NCBI GenBank assembly: GCA_023231265.1
Contig: JALNVT010000170.1
Span: forward strand, 1 to 5,431
DNA: 5,431 bases
Origin: Sphaerochaetaceae bacterium
GTDB taxonomy: Bacteria; Spirochaetota; Spirochaetia; Sphaerochaetales; Sphaerochaetaceae
Direction: 5' to 3'
A program made the translations under genes and the position numbers. Below the pieces are notes generated by a model that searched no databases, was not told the origin of the DNA, and saw only the letters and a list, made by a program, of their open reading frames with translations. Positions within the stretch are counted from its first letter, which is position 1, and each line of letters begins with the position of its first letter. Of this stretch, positions 5,269 through 5,431 are shown piece after piece.

Positions 5269-5431
5269 ATTCCATTTCACGAGCTAAAAAAGTTAATGAC
5301 GACTTATTAAGTACTTCTTTTAGGAGTATTGGTATCCGTTGATAATGAAATTTTGGTTCTGTTTATTGAAATTACGAGCGATTGGAAAGAGAAGAAAAAA
5401 GAAAGCAAACCGTCAATTTTCAGAGATGAAT

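Larger units (their letters stand above)
5042..5431. other. AT-rich region with no supportable gene
   Basis: These 390 bases upstream of the acetyltransferase hold its -35 box and short repeats, but no complete gene. Two open frames deserve mention. On the minus strand 5362-5210 is open for 50 codons between stops and ends LQKK-TGA. It contains the segments FHYQRIPILLKEVLNK and AREMEYSMDAIF, which read like natural protein, but it has no start codon with a Shine-Dalgarno. On the plus strand the frame from 5311 runs open to the window edge and includes the segments DNEILVLFIEITSDW and KPSIFRDE. An AGGAG at 5322-5326 is not correctly spaced to a start in this frame. A second plus-strand frame, with an ATG at 5345, is also open to the edge. 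I recognise none of these; a gene remnant or a gene beginning near the edge is possible. Confidence 0.5.

Overview
The window is AT-rich, bacterial and gene-dense. AGGAG-type ribosome binding sites, TATAAT -10 boxes, a clostridial-type butanol dehydrogenase and a beta-CASP metallo-beta-lactamase protein together suggest a low-GC Gram-positive bacterium. A motile member of the Clostridia (for example Lachnospiraceae) is my best guess. This is inferred from protein style and base composition, not proven.

Layout, left to right. Bases 2-91 are the last 29 codons of a chemoreceptor methyltransferase (cheR), followed 6 bases later by a complete cheB (98-1108). The pair encodes the two opposing enzymes of receptor adaptation. 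cheB runs into a weak hairpin terminator (1101-1144) and converges on an iron-containing alcohol (butanol-type) dehydrogenase on the minus strand (1143-2336). That gene diverges from a plus-strand MBL/beta-CASP RNase-like hydrolase (2613-4316). The hydrolase converges, through a strong bidirectional terminator (4344-4392), on a minus-strand GNAT acetyltransferase (4402-5007). The last 424 bases hold the acetyltransferase promoter and then very AT-rich DNA with short repeats, one small hairpin and no gene I can support.

The most unusual part is the 276-base divergent intergenic region (2337-2612). A perfect 15-bp direct repeat lies exactly 17 bases from each of two outward-facing TATAAT boxes. 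Between them are four copies of a 13-mer, consensus AAAASTAAMTGCA, starting 30, 41 and 30 bases apart, which is close to whole helical turns. A 19-bp near-perfect palindrome overlaps the second copy. This looks like a purpose-built shared control region for the dehydrogenase and the hydrolase, and it matches no operator I know.

Apart from the cheR-cheB pair, the genes do not form an obvious pathway. Each of the others looks like a single-gene transcription unit, arranged in convergent and divergent pairs. I see no mobile element, CRISPR array, tRNA or rRNA.
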